From positions 372,001 through 436,000 of the forward strand of contig JARKIF010000035.1 of the NCBI GenBank assembly GCA_029378245.1: a DNA stretch of 64,000 bases, given 5' to 3'. Made by a program: the position numbers and the translations under genes. Positions 21,587-34,148 of the stretch are shown one piece after another (the stretch's first letter is position 1; each line of letters starts with the position of its first letter). The DNA comes from Roridomyces roridus (taxonomy: Eukaryota; Basidiomycota; Agaricomycetes; Agaricales; Mycenaceae). Below the pieces are notes generated by a model. It was not told where the DNA came from, did no database searches, and was given only the letters and a program-made list of their open reading frames with translations.

Positions 21587-24500
21587 TCAGATGGGTGTGG
21601 ACTTGGAATGACTGTATATGGCTGCCGACAACCTGTAGCTGCCCCGGTTGTGCAATGAATGATTCTCAATTGAGGAGATATGACCCATTGACATGCAGCG
21701 ACGCCCTGTTGCAATTCCATCGTGATACCACAAAATTTTATCATCACCCACTGTTGCACTGGAGAAATGTCGATCACTCTGGGAGTGATAGATGAGTCCG
21801 ACAAGATTCATTTGATCAACAGTGCTCTCTGTCCTGAAATGCAGAGTGTCTTCAAGAATAAGGTCACCCATGGTTATACTGAGGATCAGAATAGGTGGCA
21901 CTGCAATTATATCTGTTTGTCTGCAAAGGTGTGTGCGAGTTCCTCGAGAACCACACTGTGGACATTGCCTTTGGATGTGTCGGTTGAGGTGATGAGACAA
22001 CCACTGACTTGTGGTCATTTGAGCATTATCCCAGTCATTTGATCGGTAGGTTGTCAAGTGCATTCCAAAGGTGTCTGTGAGACCGGCTTCCAAGTACCCA
22101 CAAACATTGCAATAAGTTCTTGCATGGCCATATGTGACTTGACTTGACACAGCGCTGAACAGATCATCAAGTCGCAGGCACACAGGTCCGAGAGGAAATT
22201 TCGTTGCGTCCAATGCTGTCAAAGACTCCCTGGCTCTATCTCTCGGTATCTCGGGAGTTCCCTCAAGTGCAACCATCCAGTTGGACCAGAGCCCAAGTAC
22301 TGGATTCAGACCGTTGAAAGTTGTGGTCCATCTCTGTCTGTCAGCTCGCCACAAATGACCCAGTGGAGTGAAAAGTGCATCATACCCACAACTCCAGTTC
22401 ACATTGTCCCAGACAAGGCCAATTGGACTTCCAGTTGAGCTCAAACCTGCCTGCATTTCAGTGCTGTTGTGATGCTCAGTCTTTTTTATCTTTGAATTTC
22501 TTGTATCGATATCGGTCGTTGCACGGCGCCTGGTCCCTCGTTTCTCAGAGTCAAGGCTGGGTTTCCAGGTGTCATAGAGATCTGGGGACATATTTGAGAG
22601 GTTCCTATGCTCCCGTATAGCAGGATGTATGTGTGCTGGATCACCATCGTCTTTGCGCCACTGCAAATAGGAACGTAGAAGTTGACCACGGTAGAACCCA
22701 GTGACCTGCAAGGGAAGTTCACCATTACACTTCAAGGTGGTAATTTCATCCAACATCTCAAGCTCACGGAATTCCTGACGAAGAAATCCAGTGATTCCGC
22801 CTGTGATCATCTTCTCATCAAAGCCTTGAATGATGGCTGTTCCTGATGCTTTGGTTCCTCTGGAGAGTGCGACATAGTAGGCCATGTGGCTCTGACAATT
22901 ATTCAAGTGGCAAACATTTGGATTTCTGGACTTTCCCTGTGCCCCATAGTCAGTCATTGAGAAGTTCTGCAAGACTGGCACTTGTTCTCTGTTCAAACTC
23001 AACAATGAATCATCCTCAAGCAGTGCTGTTGTTTTCATAGTTGCTCGTGGCAAAGGCACAACATTCTGTGGCAGGTCTGGAATTTGTATGGGCCGGGGCG
23101 GATTCACCAGCTCTACAAAGAGGGTTTCTAGTATCGGTTTTCCATGAGGACCCAGAGATTGATTCCATCCACGCACGTATGCCTCTTGACCTTTGGTTAT
23201 ACAGAGTTCAGTTGCATCATTTGATTTAATCATGACAGGCATGCCCATGCATAGACGCAAGCAGCCGGGAACATGCTCTGCCGTCGCTGAGGGGGTTGCC
23301 ATCCAGAGCTGCTCCTGCAACTGAGGACCAATTCGCCGGACTCGGGCTTGAGGACAGTTCTTCCACTTCTTTCGATCGACATTTGCTGCACTCATTCGGT
23401 CAACAGAGTAGAATCCATGGAGCTCTTGGCCAGTGTCGGCGGCAAACCTCTCCGCACCCAATTGATTTATTGTGTCTTTGTGCACATTCCAGGCAGTGAT
23501 CACAGAGACATTTCTGAACTTAACAGAGTCCAAACGTGGATGACCCGGCTTGTCGCTTGCAACACGGGTTCTTAAGAATTCAATATCTTGAGCTGTGCAT
23601 GCACAATATCTCATATTCTCCAGTGCAGTGCGCAGTTTTAAATCGTCTGCTGTAGACGTACTCTGTCTCATATTCTGCCGGAGAATCACGACAGTGTTGA
23701 ATTGGTGCCAAATCATCCGACCCAGAATTGAGGCTTGATCGAACTCTGTATTCGCATCTGCAAGACTAACAGTTTTCAAGGATGCATATAGAGCAGGGCC
23801 ACGAGTCGGTGGCAACTGTGCAAAATCACCAGCCAAAATCACATTCAATCCCCCGAATGCAACATCATGGATATTTCTGGCCTTAGCAGCCTGACTTGCA
23901 AGGATTTGCAGATCATTGCAGGACACCATGGAGATTTCATCAAGGAAAATATACTCAACACCTTGGATACGTTCATTGACAGCTGCCATTGCAGTTGTCT
24001 CATTACGAATTCCGTCAATGTCATCTCTATTTTTACGCCCAGTTTCTCGGGGCACCTTGAAGACAGAATGGTAAGTGGAGCCATTTACAAGAGCTGCGGT
24101 TGACCCTGTGGGTCCAAGGAGCATGAATCTGTAACTTTCATTCCTCATTTCAAAAAATTGGCTGATTGCCTTGATGACTTGTGATTTACCTGAACCTCCC
24201 ATGCCACCTAGATACATTCTCAGCGGTGCTGATTGGACTGCTGAGGCATGGTCCGCTACAATTGTAAATACTCTGGTCTGTTCGGGGTTCAATGTGAAGC
24301 ACTTGCAGCATTCCAGCTTGATGTTCATGTTTGAATCTGCATCAACATTTTGGGCAGAGGTGAAATAGTTGAATGGCAGCTCTTCTACTTTGTTATGTTG
24401 TAGCCATAGTGGATTGTTCAGCATGACCAGCATAGCTTACGGGCATATTTGCCAATTTGTTGACTGTGAGCAGCTTTCTCTCGGCTTCCACAATTTTTGA

Positions 24501-27500
24501 CCAGCTCATTTTAGTTTTGACAGGTGGAGTCAAAGGTTCGGTGCGGACATCCATGATCAAACCATCAGTTGTTCTATTAAGCCATTTGCAACCAGCAAGT
24601 ATGGACCTTATCTCCTCCATCTGCGCTTTCAATTTACGAGATTTGGGACCAATTTCATTGGCAGAGTAATCTTCGAATTCATCCAACTCATCATCAATGA
24701 AGTCTAGAACATCATCCTTGTGGCCCAGGATGGTTTGGTTGAAATGGCTTGAGGGTTCAAATTCTGCTTCAGCCAGCTTGCGTTTTATGGCTGCATAGTG
24801 ATCATCTCGTGCATCATTGCATTCAAAACGAAGGTTGAAGTTCCTCAACAACTGTTGTTGCCGTTCAGTGAAGGTGTGATCATTAAAGGTTTCATCCCAA
24901 GTGGAGGACACATCCTTGAGATCTCTTGGTGAACGCCAAGGTTTAAACATTGTCAAAATAGATATACAGTAATATTCACGGTCTCCACGGTCTGATCGTG
25001 GAATTACACCACCCATGAAATTTGGGATAATCATATTGAGCCTTGAAAAGTCACAGTAAACACCATGAGTGTCCTTCTGTCGGTGGTCTCCAATGAAGGG
25101 GTACTTGAGTGGTGTAGTTTTTGCATCATCAGGTTCAAATTGGATTTCATCTTCTGATTCATTGGTACTGCTTTGAGTCAAATCTTGCTCTCCATCAATG
25201 AAGGAGGAGGAGCTATCTGAGTCACTGATATCTTTCTCAAATGCACTGTACAGTTCACGCTCCTGCAGAATATGCTCTTTTTCCGATTTGGTGAATGCCC
25301 TCTTCTGATGTGATTGAATCCACTCATACAAGTTGACGGAGTTGTAGACCACCGGACGCATTGTGTAATCATCGACAATTGAAGATGCAATGATGTCTCC
25401 TCTCTTGTTCCGGAGGGTTATGAAGTCCTCGGGAGTGTCATCAAGGTCCATGGTCAAATTATTTTGCAAATCTCTTGCCCAATCTCTTTTCACATAGGCC
25501 ACATAAGTACGCCAGCTAAAATTTGCGTACTCATGACTAGCATAGTGATCCGGATTTCCAAGGAGATAGAGGGATGCCATTGGACTCCCAATTTCCATCT
25601 TCGTGGACATTGAATTGACCATTTGTCTCATAGGTTTTCTTGTGGTATTCTCGTCAGCGCTGGTACTGTCAACATTATCCGAGTTCCGATCGAACACATC
25701 GTAAACAGAGGCAAATGCCTGGTATGATTTGAGCCCCAACTTTGAGACATAATCAGATACATAGGAAATGACAGCTTTAACTGCAGTACCAGACAAGAGG
25801 CTAGTACAGTCTGTTTTGCACCGAGAGAAATAGGTAATCAAAGTATTGATTGTATTCATGTACGGCTCCCGATGTTCAAAAGTAATATGACCATCTGGAT
25901 CAACCACTGTTTCCTCAACAACATCACGAGGAAATCGAGCCTTGCAGACACCAGACTTGGTGAGGCACCCTCGCCGTTCTTGAATCCGAACTTTACTTTT
26001 GTTACGTTTTTTAAGATGCCGCCAATCTTTCTTATTGTTCTCCTCTTCAGCATCTTTCACTGAGTGCCGACAGCTGTGAATATTGGACCGAACCAGCAAG
26101 TCATCCACCGTTCATATCTATCCCACCATTCTAACAACCGGTTACAGCCCCCACATGTTCCATTGCACTTATCAGTGTCACATAATGGAGGAGGAGACTC
26201 AGGAAATGTTAATGTGGGTGCCTGGTACTTGTTATTATCTGGTGTGGCATCGGAAGTCTGCGAGTCAACACCCACTTGAGCTTGCACATCAGCGAGTTTG
26301 CCATGGTTGAATTTACCTTGATGGGTTGACTCGAGATATGCCATGAGCCTCATTGTAAAAATGCTATCTTCAGCTGTTAACCTGTCTCGGATATCTTGGG
26401 GTGACAGTGCATTTTTCACCCAGATTAAACAATGTGAGTGAAGTGTCAGCCGGCCTTGCTGTTCAACAACTGCATAGAAGCCCCCAGTGTGACCGAATGC
26501 ACCAGCGTCCTCCTTTTTCCAACACAAAATTTCTTCAATGAATACCTCCATCATATAATGAAAAAATCGTGCAGCTGCGACAGGATTTTTAGACATCAAT
26601 CTGTAGCGCTCATCAGCAGATTTTATCTCAGGTCTAAAGAGGGTATCCTCCTGGGCATAATACAGTGCAAGGGGATGACCACTGTCATTCCAGGACATGG
26701 TTACAAACCAGCTTGGAGCCCCCATAAAGGCTGTGCTGGACCAGATTTCGTTCCGCATATGCCGTTTGCTTGTCGCAGAACCAGGTACATAGGCTCCAAT
26801 TCCATCAAGATCATGCATGAGGTCAAAACAGTCTTTCTCCTTGTCAGTCTCGGGCCGAACATGGAGGCCTTCAACAAGGCGGTCAGCAATATTGCCCGAC
26901 ACCTGGTGATCTATTCTGCGCAATCTTCGTGCAACATCAGGAAAATGTGAACGCTTAACAAAAGCTTTGCTACCGACTGATGACCCTCTTAGTTGCTCAT
27001 GGTTGAATGCAATCATGGGGAAGTACATATCGGTCTGGAAACGCTTATCGTGGTACATCAGTAAATTTCCTTTACGGCTAAGATCTGAAGTCTTATATTT
27101 GTGGCTGGGATGGCCAATTCCACCTTTACCATACGGGAATAACCAAGGAAACATTCCAGGATATGCTTCAACATTTTCATACATGGACTCTGGCACGTCG
27201 CTGCGTCCAATACCCAGCATGCTTCCTTGTCTCGTGAGATGCTGGAGTGCCACAGCTTTGATTGTGTCCATCGTGGCCGTAGAGTATTCGGCCCCAGTCA
27301 AACCATGAACTGCAAATGAGCAAGGACCTTCTGAGGTTCCGTGTTCTTCATTGTCATCGTGAACACTTCGGGCAACGGCTGGGATGGAGTCCTCTGGATC
27401 TGCATTGGTTCTTCTGTAATCGACTGTGACAGGAATATCATGATGCTTGTATGACAACAGATTTTCCTCAGATATTTCAAGGTCTGTGTAGCCCTCATGA

Positions 27501-28689
27501 TTCAATTTCAACCAGTTCAACGCCGCTGCAACTTTATCTCTGCGGACCAGCATTGGAGTTCGATCAAAATCCTCCTGAGTTGGGGCTGCAGAGCCGGTGA
27601 ACACAAAGCCAGGATCTCACTCATCTCCTGTTTTGAGGGAGGTAACTTCAAGTAAACTTTCAGAACCGGCTGAGCAAACATGATAGCATTGGCATGCATT
27701 CGCACTCTGCCAGAATTGACCCGCATAACACATCGGTTATGTCTTATCTTGGCAATCATGACACTCTCGGCATAACTCAAGTCTTGCAACTCTTGCGGAA
27801 CGGGTCCCAACCAGCCATGGTTTGCCAATGCATTCTTGGGGATGGTCCGAGAACCCAGAGAACCTTCGCAGTAAACACATAAATGTGTGCATCCTTCTGC
27901 AAGGACAGGCCCAGAACGTTCCTCAATTGCGTCCCTGCAATGAAATCGCTCCTTTCTGGTAACTCCTTGAGCACACAGAACATCCAATGACCCAGAAAAA
28001 TCACTGAGCTGCGAAAGTTTAGTTAAAGGATAAAGCATTCCACATACAGCACAACCAGCCTCAACGAACTTCTCGGGGAGGAATGCAGTACAGCTGCCAG
28101 TCAGAATACGATGCAGTTCTGATTTCTTGAGAGGTTCGGGAGGAAATGGTGCTGGTAACAATTCATTCAAATCCCTTTGCCGTGCATATCTGAGTTGAGC
28201 AGCCTCCTTGGCTCTCTGCTCATTCTGGTGGTGTTTGAATGTGTCGGACATGGTGCAGAGCACAGTTCTTCTTTTTGGCTTCTCTTCCGACTCCGGTGGC
28301 TGCATGAACCGCATTATCGAGACAAGGGATCGACAATTGCTCGAGTCACAGGAATGGTTGTTCACAATTGCCTGTGATTCCACTAGTTTATTTTTCTGTT
28401 ACAGGTGGACGCCATGCAGGTCAGCAGTGTGACGCAACTCATGGGTTGTCAAGAGGCTCAGAATTTGACTCAAAGGTATATCCACAGCAATGAAATTTGG
28501 GTTTTTTGCCAGCTGGATCTGAATGTCAGTCCGTAGGCACTGTATTTCAAACATGAAGGAGCCATGATTGAGGTTTTCGATGCCGTGACTATCTATGATG
28601 TGGGGAACAACTAGGCTGGCTGAAAATTTACCGTGAACTCGTCTGCCGCCTCCCAGAAGGTTGTGGGCAGGCCCATGATCCACAGGCAT
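21587..28689 (-). pseudogene. Helitron Rep/helicase polyprotein with C-terminal USP-like domain, inactivated
   Basis: Order N to C: a Helitron-type N-terminal region; 'CVYCEGSLGS' with 'ALANHGWLGPVPQELQDLSY' (DUF6570-like); the HUH Rep motif in 'GRLTLHSHCLIWV'; the tyrosine motif 'ISYVSDYVSKLG'; a PIF1 helicase with Walker A 'GGMGGSGKSQ', Walker B 'FLDEISMVS', 'AGDFAQLPP' and 'YYVALSRGTKASG'. A C-terminal domain follows with Cys box 'VNWSCGYDALF', zinc-type pairs 'YCNVCG' and 'CPQCGS', and His box 'GLIYHSQSDRHFSS' with 'WYHDG', typical of ubiquitin-specific (C19) peptidases. An in-frame TAA at 28401-28399 and frame changes at about 27605-27600, 26105 and 24420 break it. A functional copy would drive rolling-circle transposition in the nucleus; this one should not be active. 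Start is taken at ATG 28689 or 28554. Confidence 0.9.
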
Positions 28690-28699
28690 CACATGAGTT

Positions 28700-29403
28700 G
28701 GTAACAGCTTTGAATTTTGTAGAATCCAAGTGATACGGAGTCCAAGAAATATCGCAGCAAGAATGAGGAGTGAACAAATATGGCGGTATGATAGCGTGAC
28801 CGGAGCACATGGGATTCTGAAAAAATGGGGGCTATCTAGGCCATCTGCCATAGGTTTCGCAACGAATGCATTTGATCTCATAATACAATTATGCACGTTG
28901 ACTGTGTCATGGACCAACGGCGAACTATGCATGCCACTCGAAGGAGGGCGGGGAGTCATAATCGTCATATTCCCAGCAACACCCGGAAAAGCTCTACCGT
29001 TCAACACGGTACAGCCATCGGAAGTGTGCGGTGCAATGTTAAAGATCGTCGTTATACCGTCTCCGGCAGCCTCGCTTGCGCAAAGGCACAAAGTAACGGG
29101 TACCCAGAGGGCACCAGGATGACTAGTAGATTGTGTAACTGCGATAGCTTTGATCAATGAAAGTAGGAGAGGGAGAGGACAAAACTGACCATCCCATATG
29201 TAGATGCCCTCACAGATGCAGTGGCCAATCACCATCTGCTCGCCGGCCTCGTCTGAATCATAATTGGTCAACAGGAATTCAAGACGTCAGAGATCGGCAC
29301 ACATACTTGTCATGTAGGCAGATGCCCCAAGATCGGGGGAACCAGCACACGCGCCGCCGCCGCGTGCTGCAAAAGAAGTTTGGGAACACACAGCGACGAG
29401 CAT
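28700..29403 (-). CDS. Small secreted-type protein, multi-exon, unidentified
   Basis: ATG 29403-29401 opens 'MLVAVCSQTSFAARGGGACA', a short hydrophobic leader followed by 'GSPDLGASAYMT'. The exon ends before GTATGT. A 54-nt intron ends in TTCAG, then 'EAGEQMVIGHCICEGIYIWD' ends before GTCAGT, and after GCTATCGCAG the frame continues 'TSHPGALWVPVTLCLCASEA'. Splice signals and Cys content support a small secreted protein, but I know no family for it. It lies between the Helitron gene and the coiled-coil gene's upstream half, on the same strand as both, so it may be Helitron cargo or an unrelated gene caught in the block. The 3' limit is uncertain. Confidence 0.35.
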
Positions 29404-30182
29404 GATACAGCATACCAGAGTATAAAAGGCACGTAGGCAAGAGGGAGGAGACTCTGATGCAGGCCCCCGACGGTGGCGAGAGGAGACGCGGAGGATTCTC
29501 AAAGACTGAGCCCGAGATGCCGGTATCCACCAAAGCAGAGTAGGTCCAACGAGCAGAGAAAGCAAAGGAAAGGTGGGTGTGACCACTAGAATCCCAGAAA
29601 AGCCCCCACAAGCCAATAACGGAGAGATTCAGGAGAGGTAGACAGAGCAGACAGAGCACGACCATGGGCGGAGAAAGCAAGAGATGCTGATACGAATCGG
29701 AATCGCTACCGAGGCAACCATCTGCTTACCGGCTGATTGCCATCCATCGTCTACCTCCCCCTGCCTTTTCTGCGTGTTATTTGCATGTTATTGCTATCTG
29801 CAGTGGACTAGTAGCGGGTTTTGTGCAACATACAGAGTCCCGAGAATAGGAAGACAGACGGTAGGTGGACCTCTCGAGGCTGTCGCCGGACGGCATCCAC
29901 ATGTCAATGTCAAATGTCAAACTTGGAAGCGGACTTCGGAATGACCGGGTGCTGTCCGTTCACACTCTGCAAGGATGTATCTGGCGCTGAATTCTATGCA
30001 TATATTCAAAAACCTTCTACTCGGTATTCAGACCTGTGAAAGAATACTTACCTACCGGCCGAGCTAAGTACACGAACGTAGTACATACGGGGATCTAAGA
30101 GATGAGCGGCAGCCCGGATCATGATCCGCATGCCAAATGGGCATCGAGGATGGTTTGATGGAACGGGGGGGTTCATAAAGAA

Positions 30183-30207
30183 CGATTCCTAATCAAGTTA
30201 GGAATCG
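30183..30207. repeat. Perfect 10-bp stem hairpin at the intron edge
   Basis: CGATTCCTAA-TCAAG-TTAGGAATCG is an exact inverted repeat with a 5-base loop, 13 bp from the inferred donor site of the Helitron-bearing intron. Its position at the junction suggests it belongs to the insertion, but I cannot assign it a role. Confidence 0.6.
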
Positions 30208-30220
30208 TAATCTCGCGAAC

Positions 30221-31627
30221 CTCCAGTTCCGAGGACCTCTGAATATAATGCGTGGATAATGTAACCAATATATGACGAAACACCACGCACCAGCTCTTCC
30301 GCGTTCGACACCTGCTTCAGCAAACGGGCGTTTTCACACTCGAGGACCTCAACCCGCGCGGTCATCCCCTCGAGATTCGCACGGGATTCCGCCAATTGGA
30401 TTTCCGTCTTGTGTAGTGCCTTTGCCCCCATTTCCAAGTCCCTTTCTGCTTTGTTAAATGCCGATCTGGCATTTCGAGCCTCGGACCTGAGCTTTTCGTC
30501 TCTCTGTACCTGCCTGAGAAAGGGGTAGACGAAAGCCAGAGCTAACGCACCGCGCAGAGATTCTCAATCCTGATCTCTTTCGCCTCCATATCCCGTTTCG
30601 CCTCATCTCGTTCCTGCTTCTAATCAGCCATAGTCGTTTTCAATGAAGCAGGATAACACGCACATGTTGAGCCTGTGTCATTGCGGCTGTGGTTCTCCAA
30701 GCTTCGGATTGTAGCTTCTTGCAATCCGTTTCCAGAGCGAGTACTTGCTGTGTGAAGGTAAGCCTCGAAAGTGGTATCCACAAGATTCACGCCTTGAGCA
30801 AGCACGATTTCTCCATCTCCGCCTTCTCAGTGTAGGTTACGAATGCCTGCAATTCGGCAGAGTAGTCCTGCTTCAGTCTCGCATTTTCCGCATCAGCAGC
30901 ATTGAGCTGAGTTCGGAGAGCGCCTTCCCTGGCAGAAGCCTCCACGATGGCCTGCTGGAGATGCAAAAATCAGCTCCCCAAGTTTGACGGCCAGCGAAAC
31001 GACTCACCCGCATCCGCTGCTTCATCTGCACTTCGATGAAGTTGTCCAACTGCGATGCAACAGATTCCCGTCCTGCTACCGCGGTCTCCCTTGCCGACAC
31101 GGCTGTCTCCCTCGCCGACACGGCTCTTTCCCGCTCCGTCACGGCCGTCTCACCCGTTCGGATTCCGACGTAACGTATCTCAGGCCCTACCGAGCACTGA
31201 GTGACGACTCAGACCTGCTGGGGATGAACGCACCTCACAGAGCTCATCCCACCTCTCTCGTTCCTTCTCGCAGATCGCTTGAAGTCTCTGGACTTCGGCT
31301 TTGAGGGCAACGACAGTCTGCAGTCGTTAGATCTCCAGGATGACGCGCGTGTACGAAGGGTAGAGCTGGGGATACGACACACCTCTTGCATGCTGCGCTG
31401 AGTTTTCGGGGGCGTTGGAGAATCCTCAGTCCACGTCGGCGTCGTGAGCAACTGCCAACAAGAGATGTGACATCCTCGTGCAGCAGGCGTCTAGCCTGAG
31501 CTTCTGTGGCATTGCCGCCCTCCGGTGGCGGCTGGTGACGGCCATTGGTCATTGGACTGGTTACCACGGTCCACGAGGTGCCACCATAGAAAGCAGCTTG
31601 TGTCGAGGAGACAGTGATATTACTCAT
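30221..31627 (-). CDS. N-terminal exons of a coiled-coil protein (upstream of the Helitron block)
   Basis: ATG 31627-31625 begins 'MSNITVSSTQAAFYGGTSWT', followed by 'GNATEAQARRLLHEDVTSLV'. Later exons include 'TVVALKAEVQRLQAICEKER', 'ERAVSARETAVSARETAVAG', 'EASAREGALRTQLNAADAEN', 'ARLKQDYSAELQAF', 'SEAWRTTAAMTQAQHV', 'QLAESRANLEGMTARVEVLE', 'CENARLLKQ' and 'RSSELE'. All are highly charged with heptad spacing, so a long coiled coil is expected; introns are about 50 nt with clear GT-AG ends. The short exon ending at 30221 joins in phase 0 to the exon starting at 21530 if the intervening 8.69 kb is an intron. If that intron is not spliced, translation stops soon after ('LGTGGSRDYDS'). I recognise the start from agaric proteins of unknown function. 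Confidence 0.6.
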
Positions 31628-31746
31628 GTGGTGCCTGGAAGGTGTAGCATTCGCAATCGCACGAGGACATGTTGGTCGAGAGCAAGCGGATTGACGGCTG
31701 ATGCGGGATCAACCGACAGGCACGGGAATTGTGGCACACAAGCGTA

Positions 31747-31986
31747 CTGTAGTATTTCGTTCAATTCGAATGGCAGTTCGACGTGTGACTTTCAAATACG
31801 AATGGAACCTTTCGTATGCGACGGCCGGCATCGCCCAAAAAGGAAATTTGATCATGATTTGATCTCGGCTAAGCTCGGCATTGTTCGGCAGGCGAAAAAA
31901 TTGGTCTGACCCTGTGACATGCGAAATTTTCCGTATAAAAAAGTCGGTGTGACCCGTGACCATACGAATTGAATGAAATACTACAG
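31747..31986. mobile_element. Tc1/mariner-type MITE in the promoter of BTB copy B
   Basis: The 240-bp element has inverted ends CTGTAGTATTTCGTTCAATT and its inverse with one mismatch in the first 20 bases. It is flanked by TA on both sides (31745-31746, 31987-31988), the Tc1/mariner target duplication. The flanks together recreate the promoter sequence seen before BTB copies A and D (about CACACAAGCGTA...TGCACATCA). It carries no coding sequence and lies 67 bp before the ATG at 32053. Confidence 0.8.
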
Positions 31987-33134
31987 TATGCACATCAACC
32001 GCTCTGTCCGCACCACCATCATCTCCCTCTGCGTACCTCATCGTATCCACGCATGGATGAAACCCCTGCTCTAACTCGTGTGGAAGATCTTTGGTTCGAG
32101 GACAGCGGCCTCATCATCCAGGCTGGAGACAGCCTCTTCCGCGTCTCTGGCAGTGTACTTGCTGCGCGGTCTCCGATCTTTCGGGACATGCTTGCCATCC
32201 CACAGCCGGAAGACCAGCCCAAAATGGATGGGTGTCCGATTGTTGTCCTCCCCGACTCTGCCGAGGACACCGAATACTTTTTGCGAGCCATCTTTGACTC
32301 GAGGTCCGCTCCCTTTGTCTTGATTCCATGTACAGATTGATCACCATCCCAGCTTCTTTGAGGGCCCGCCCAAGCCAACTACTGAGCCTACTGTTGCAGG
32401 CGTACTCCGTCTGAGCACCAAATACGATATCGGCTTCCTCCGACAACGCGCGTTGCTGCATTTCGCCACCGTATCGCCACTCACAGTGGAAGAATTCGAC
32501 AACATTTCATCCGCACGCACATTTGAGGATTTCCCTCTACATCACCTCGCGCTAGCGGACACCCTGGATATCAAATGTATAAAGTCAGTTTTCGTCAAAT
32601 ATATGTGTTTGCATGTGTACTATCTTTGGTGCAACCCACGGGCATTTATGTACATGCATCACAAGCTTGTGTATCTTTATTGTACATGTATCATGTGTTC
32701 ATGCATCTTTATTGTACATTGCACCATCCACAGAGGTATAGCTTTCATGGACAGAGGTACCGGTTGTGTGTACACAGACATCGTCATATGCTCACGGGAC
32801 ATGCACATGTACTTCCATATTGTACATGTACATTGTACAGATGTAGAATTGAACATGTACATGTGCATCTACCATCTAATCTCCCATCCCAACCTTATCT
32901 CATCAGATTCCTTGAAACTGTGGGAATCCCAATGCCTTTGCCATCATTTCCCGACTATTTTGGTGTTCCCACATCAAAACCAAGATGGAATCTTGACAGT
33001 TGGGATGATTTACCATCTACGTTGGTTTGGGATGGGCTTGACTCATCCCAACCTCATTCACTGGCCCATCCCAACTTCATTCAGTGACATCATTATCGGG
33101 TTCCGGAAAACTGTGGTATACCAGCCACTTTTTG

Positions 33135-34148
33135 GAGTATATACGAGAACGGTGGGACTGGGACTCGCTTAAAGCTCGGTTAATTTGCTGAGCAGCTCCC
33201 GAGTCCCACCGTGATGCGACGAGTCCCACTCGGCGTTGATGTTGCCGTGACTGCGATCAGTCGGCCGTTCGGCCAGTTCCATTTCGATTACCTGCAAGTC
33301 ATCTTGATAGACTGTAAAGCTGAGTACTAGTGGCTTTGTATCTGCTTCACTTAGCTATTGGAAAGTCCAGCTTTATGACAATGTAGGACCACGTTTTGTC
33401 GACAGGGGTTGGACAGAGTCTACAAGCATAGAGATCGGCCAAGGCGTCGGTGGTCTGCTGGTTACGCACCTTCTTCTCAATTACTTATGTTATTGCCTCT
33501 GTTGGGGTTCGAGCCCTTGGGTGACCGGTTTTTTTTTGCTTTCACAGCAACAATCGAATGTCCAAATCAAACCTCCTTATCTCTTCCACAGCAGCTGCCG
33601 AGCATTACTGGATATTTTGCTTAGTCTTTCTCCCTTCACATCCATACTTATTGCCTTCTTATGGCTGAACAACACAAGGAAGAGGCACTGAAGATTCAAG
33701 AAGACAGCCCGGGCCTGGACCCCGAATGAGAGCAATGTAATAAAACCTCAGGCAGGTCCCGTCGTGTGCGCGTTCAGGCACGTTGGAGCGCGTGACCCTG
33801 TCCTCGGGACTTGGGAGACCACCCCTTACATGCGCGCGGCCCCCGATAGATAACGAGCATTGATATTTGGCGACCTCCCGGGACCGACGTGACACGTCGC
33901 GCCATGGCGCGGCGCGCGGGACGCGCTTTGCGTGCCCCTTTGTACTCTTCAATTTATTGCGTGGTTTGGCGCTTAAGCTGCCTCCGGCAGCTCCACGGCA
34001 TCGCTGATGGCATCAAGTGGTGGGACTCGAGCTGTTGGGAGCCTTCAAGCTGAGTCCCACTTTGATCTCGGTTAGCCGTCCCAATTAGGAAGATAGTGGG
34101 ACTGGGACCCGCTAAGCGAGTCCCAGTCCCACCGTTCTTGTTACTCCT
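33135..34148. mobile_element. Mutator-like non-autonomous element nested in the 4.56-kb transposon
   Basis: Left end GGAGTATATACGAGAACGG and right end, inverted, AGGAGTAACAAGAACGG are followed on both sides by the shared 20 bases GTGGGACTGGGACTCGCTTA or close variants. A 9-10-bp duplication CCACTTTTT(G) flanks it (33125-33134 and 34149-34158). Long target duplications of 9-10 bp are typical of Mutator-like elements. The interior has several GAGTCCCAC / GTGGGACTC inversions and can fold heavily. No transposase was found. Confidence 0.7.

Larger units (their letters stand above)
21531..30220 (-). mobile_element. Helitron-bearing insertion inside an intron of the coiled-coil gene
   Basis: Between the last upstream exon (...RSSELE, ending 30221) and the next exon (VDYRERS..., starting 21530) lies a block of 8,690 bp that contains a minus-strand RepHel gene (21587-28689) and a secreted-type gene (28700-29403). 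Donor-side GT (30220-30219) and acceptor AG (21532-21531) keep phase 0. I did not find unambiguous Helitron termini (5' TC, 3' hairpin plus CTRR), so the borders given are those of the inferred intron, not of the element itself. A short hairpin GCCAT-N8-ATGGC lies just inside the left edge (about 21541-21558). Confidence 0.55.
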
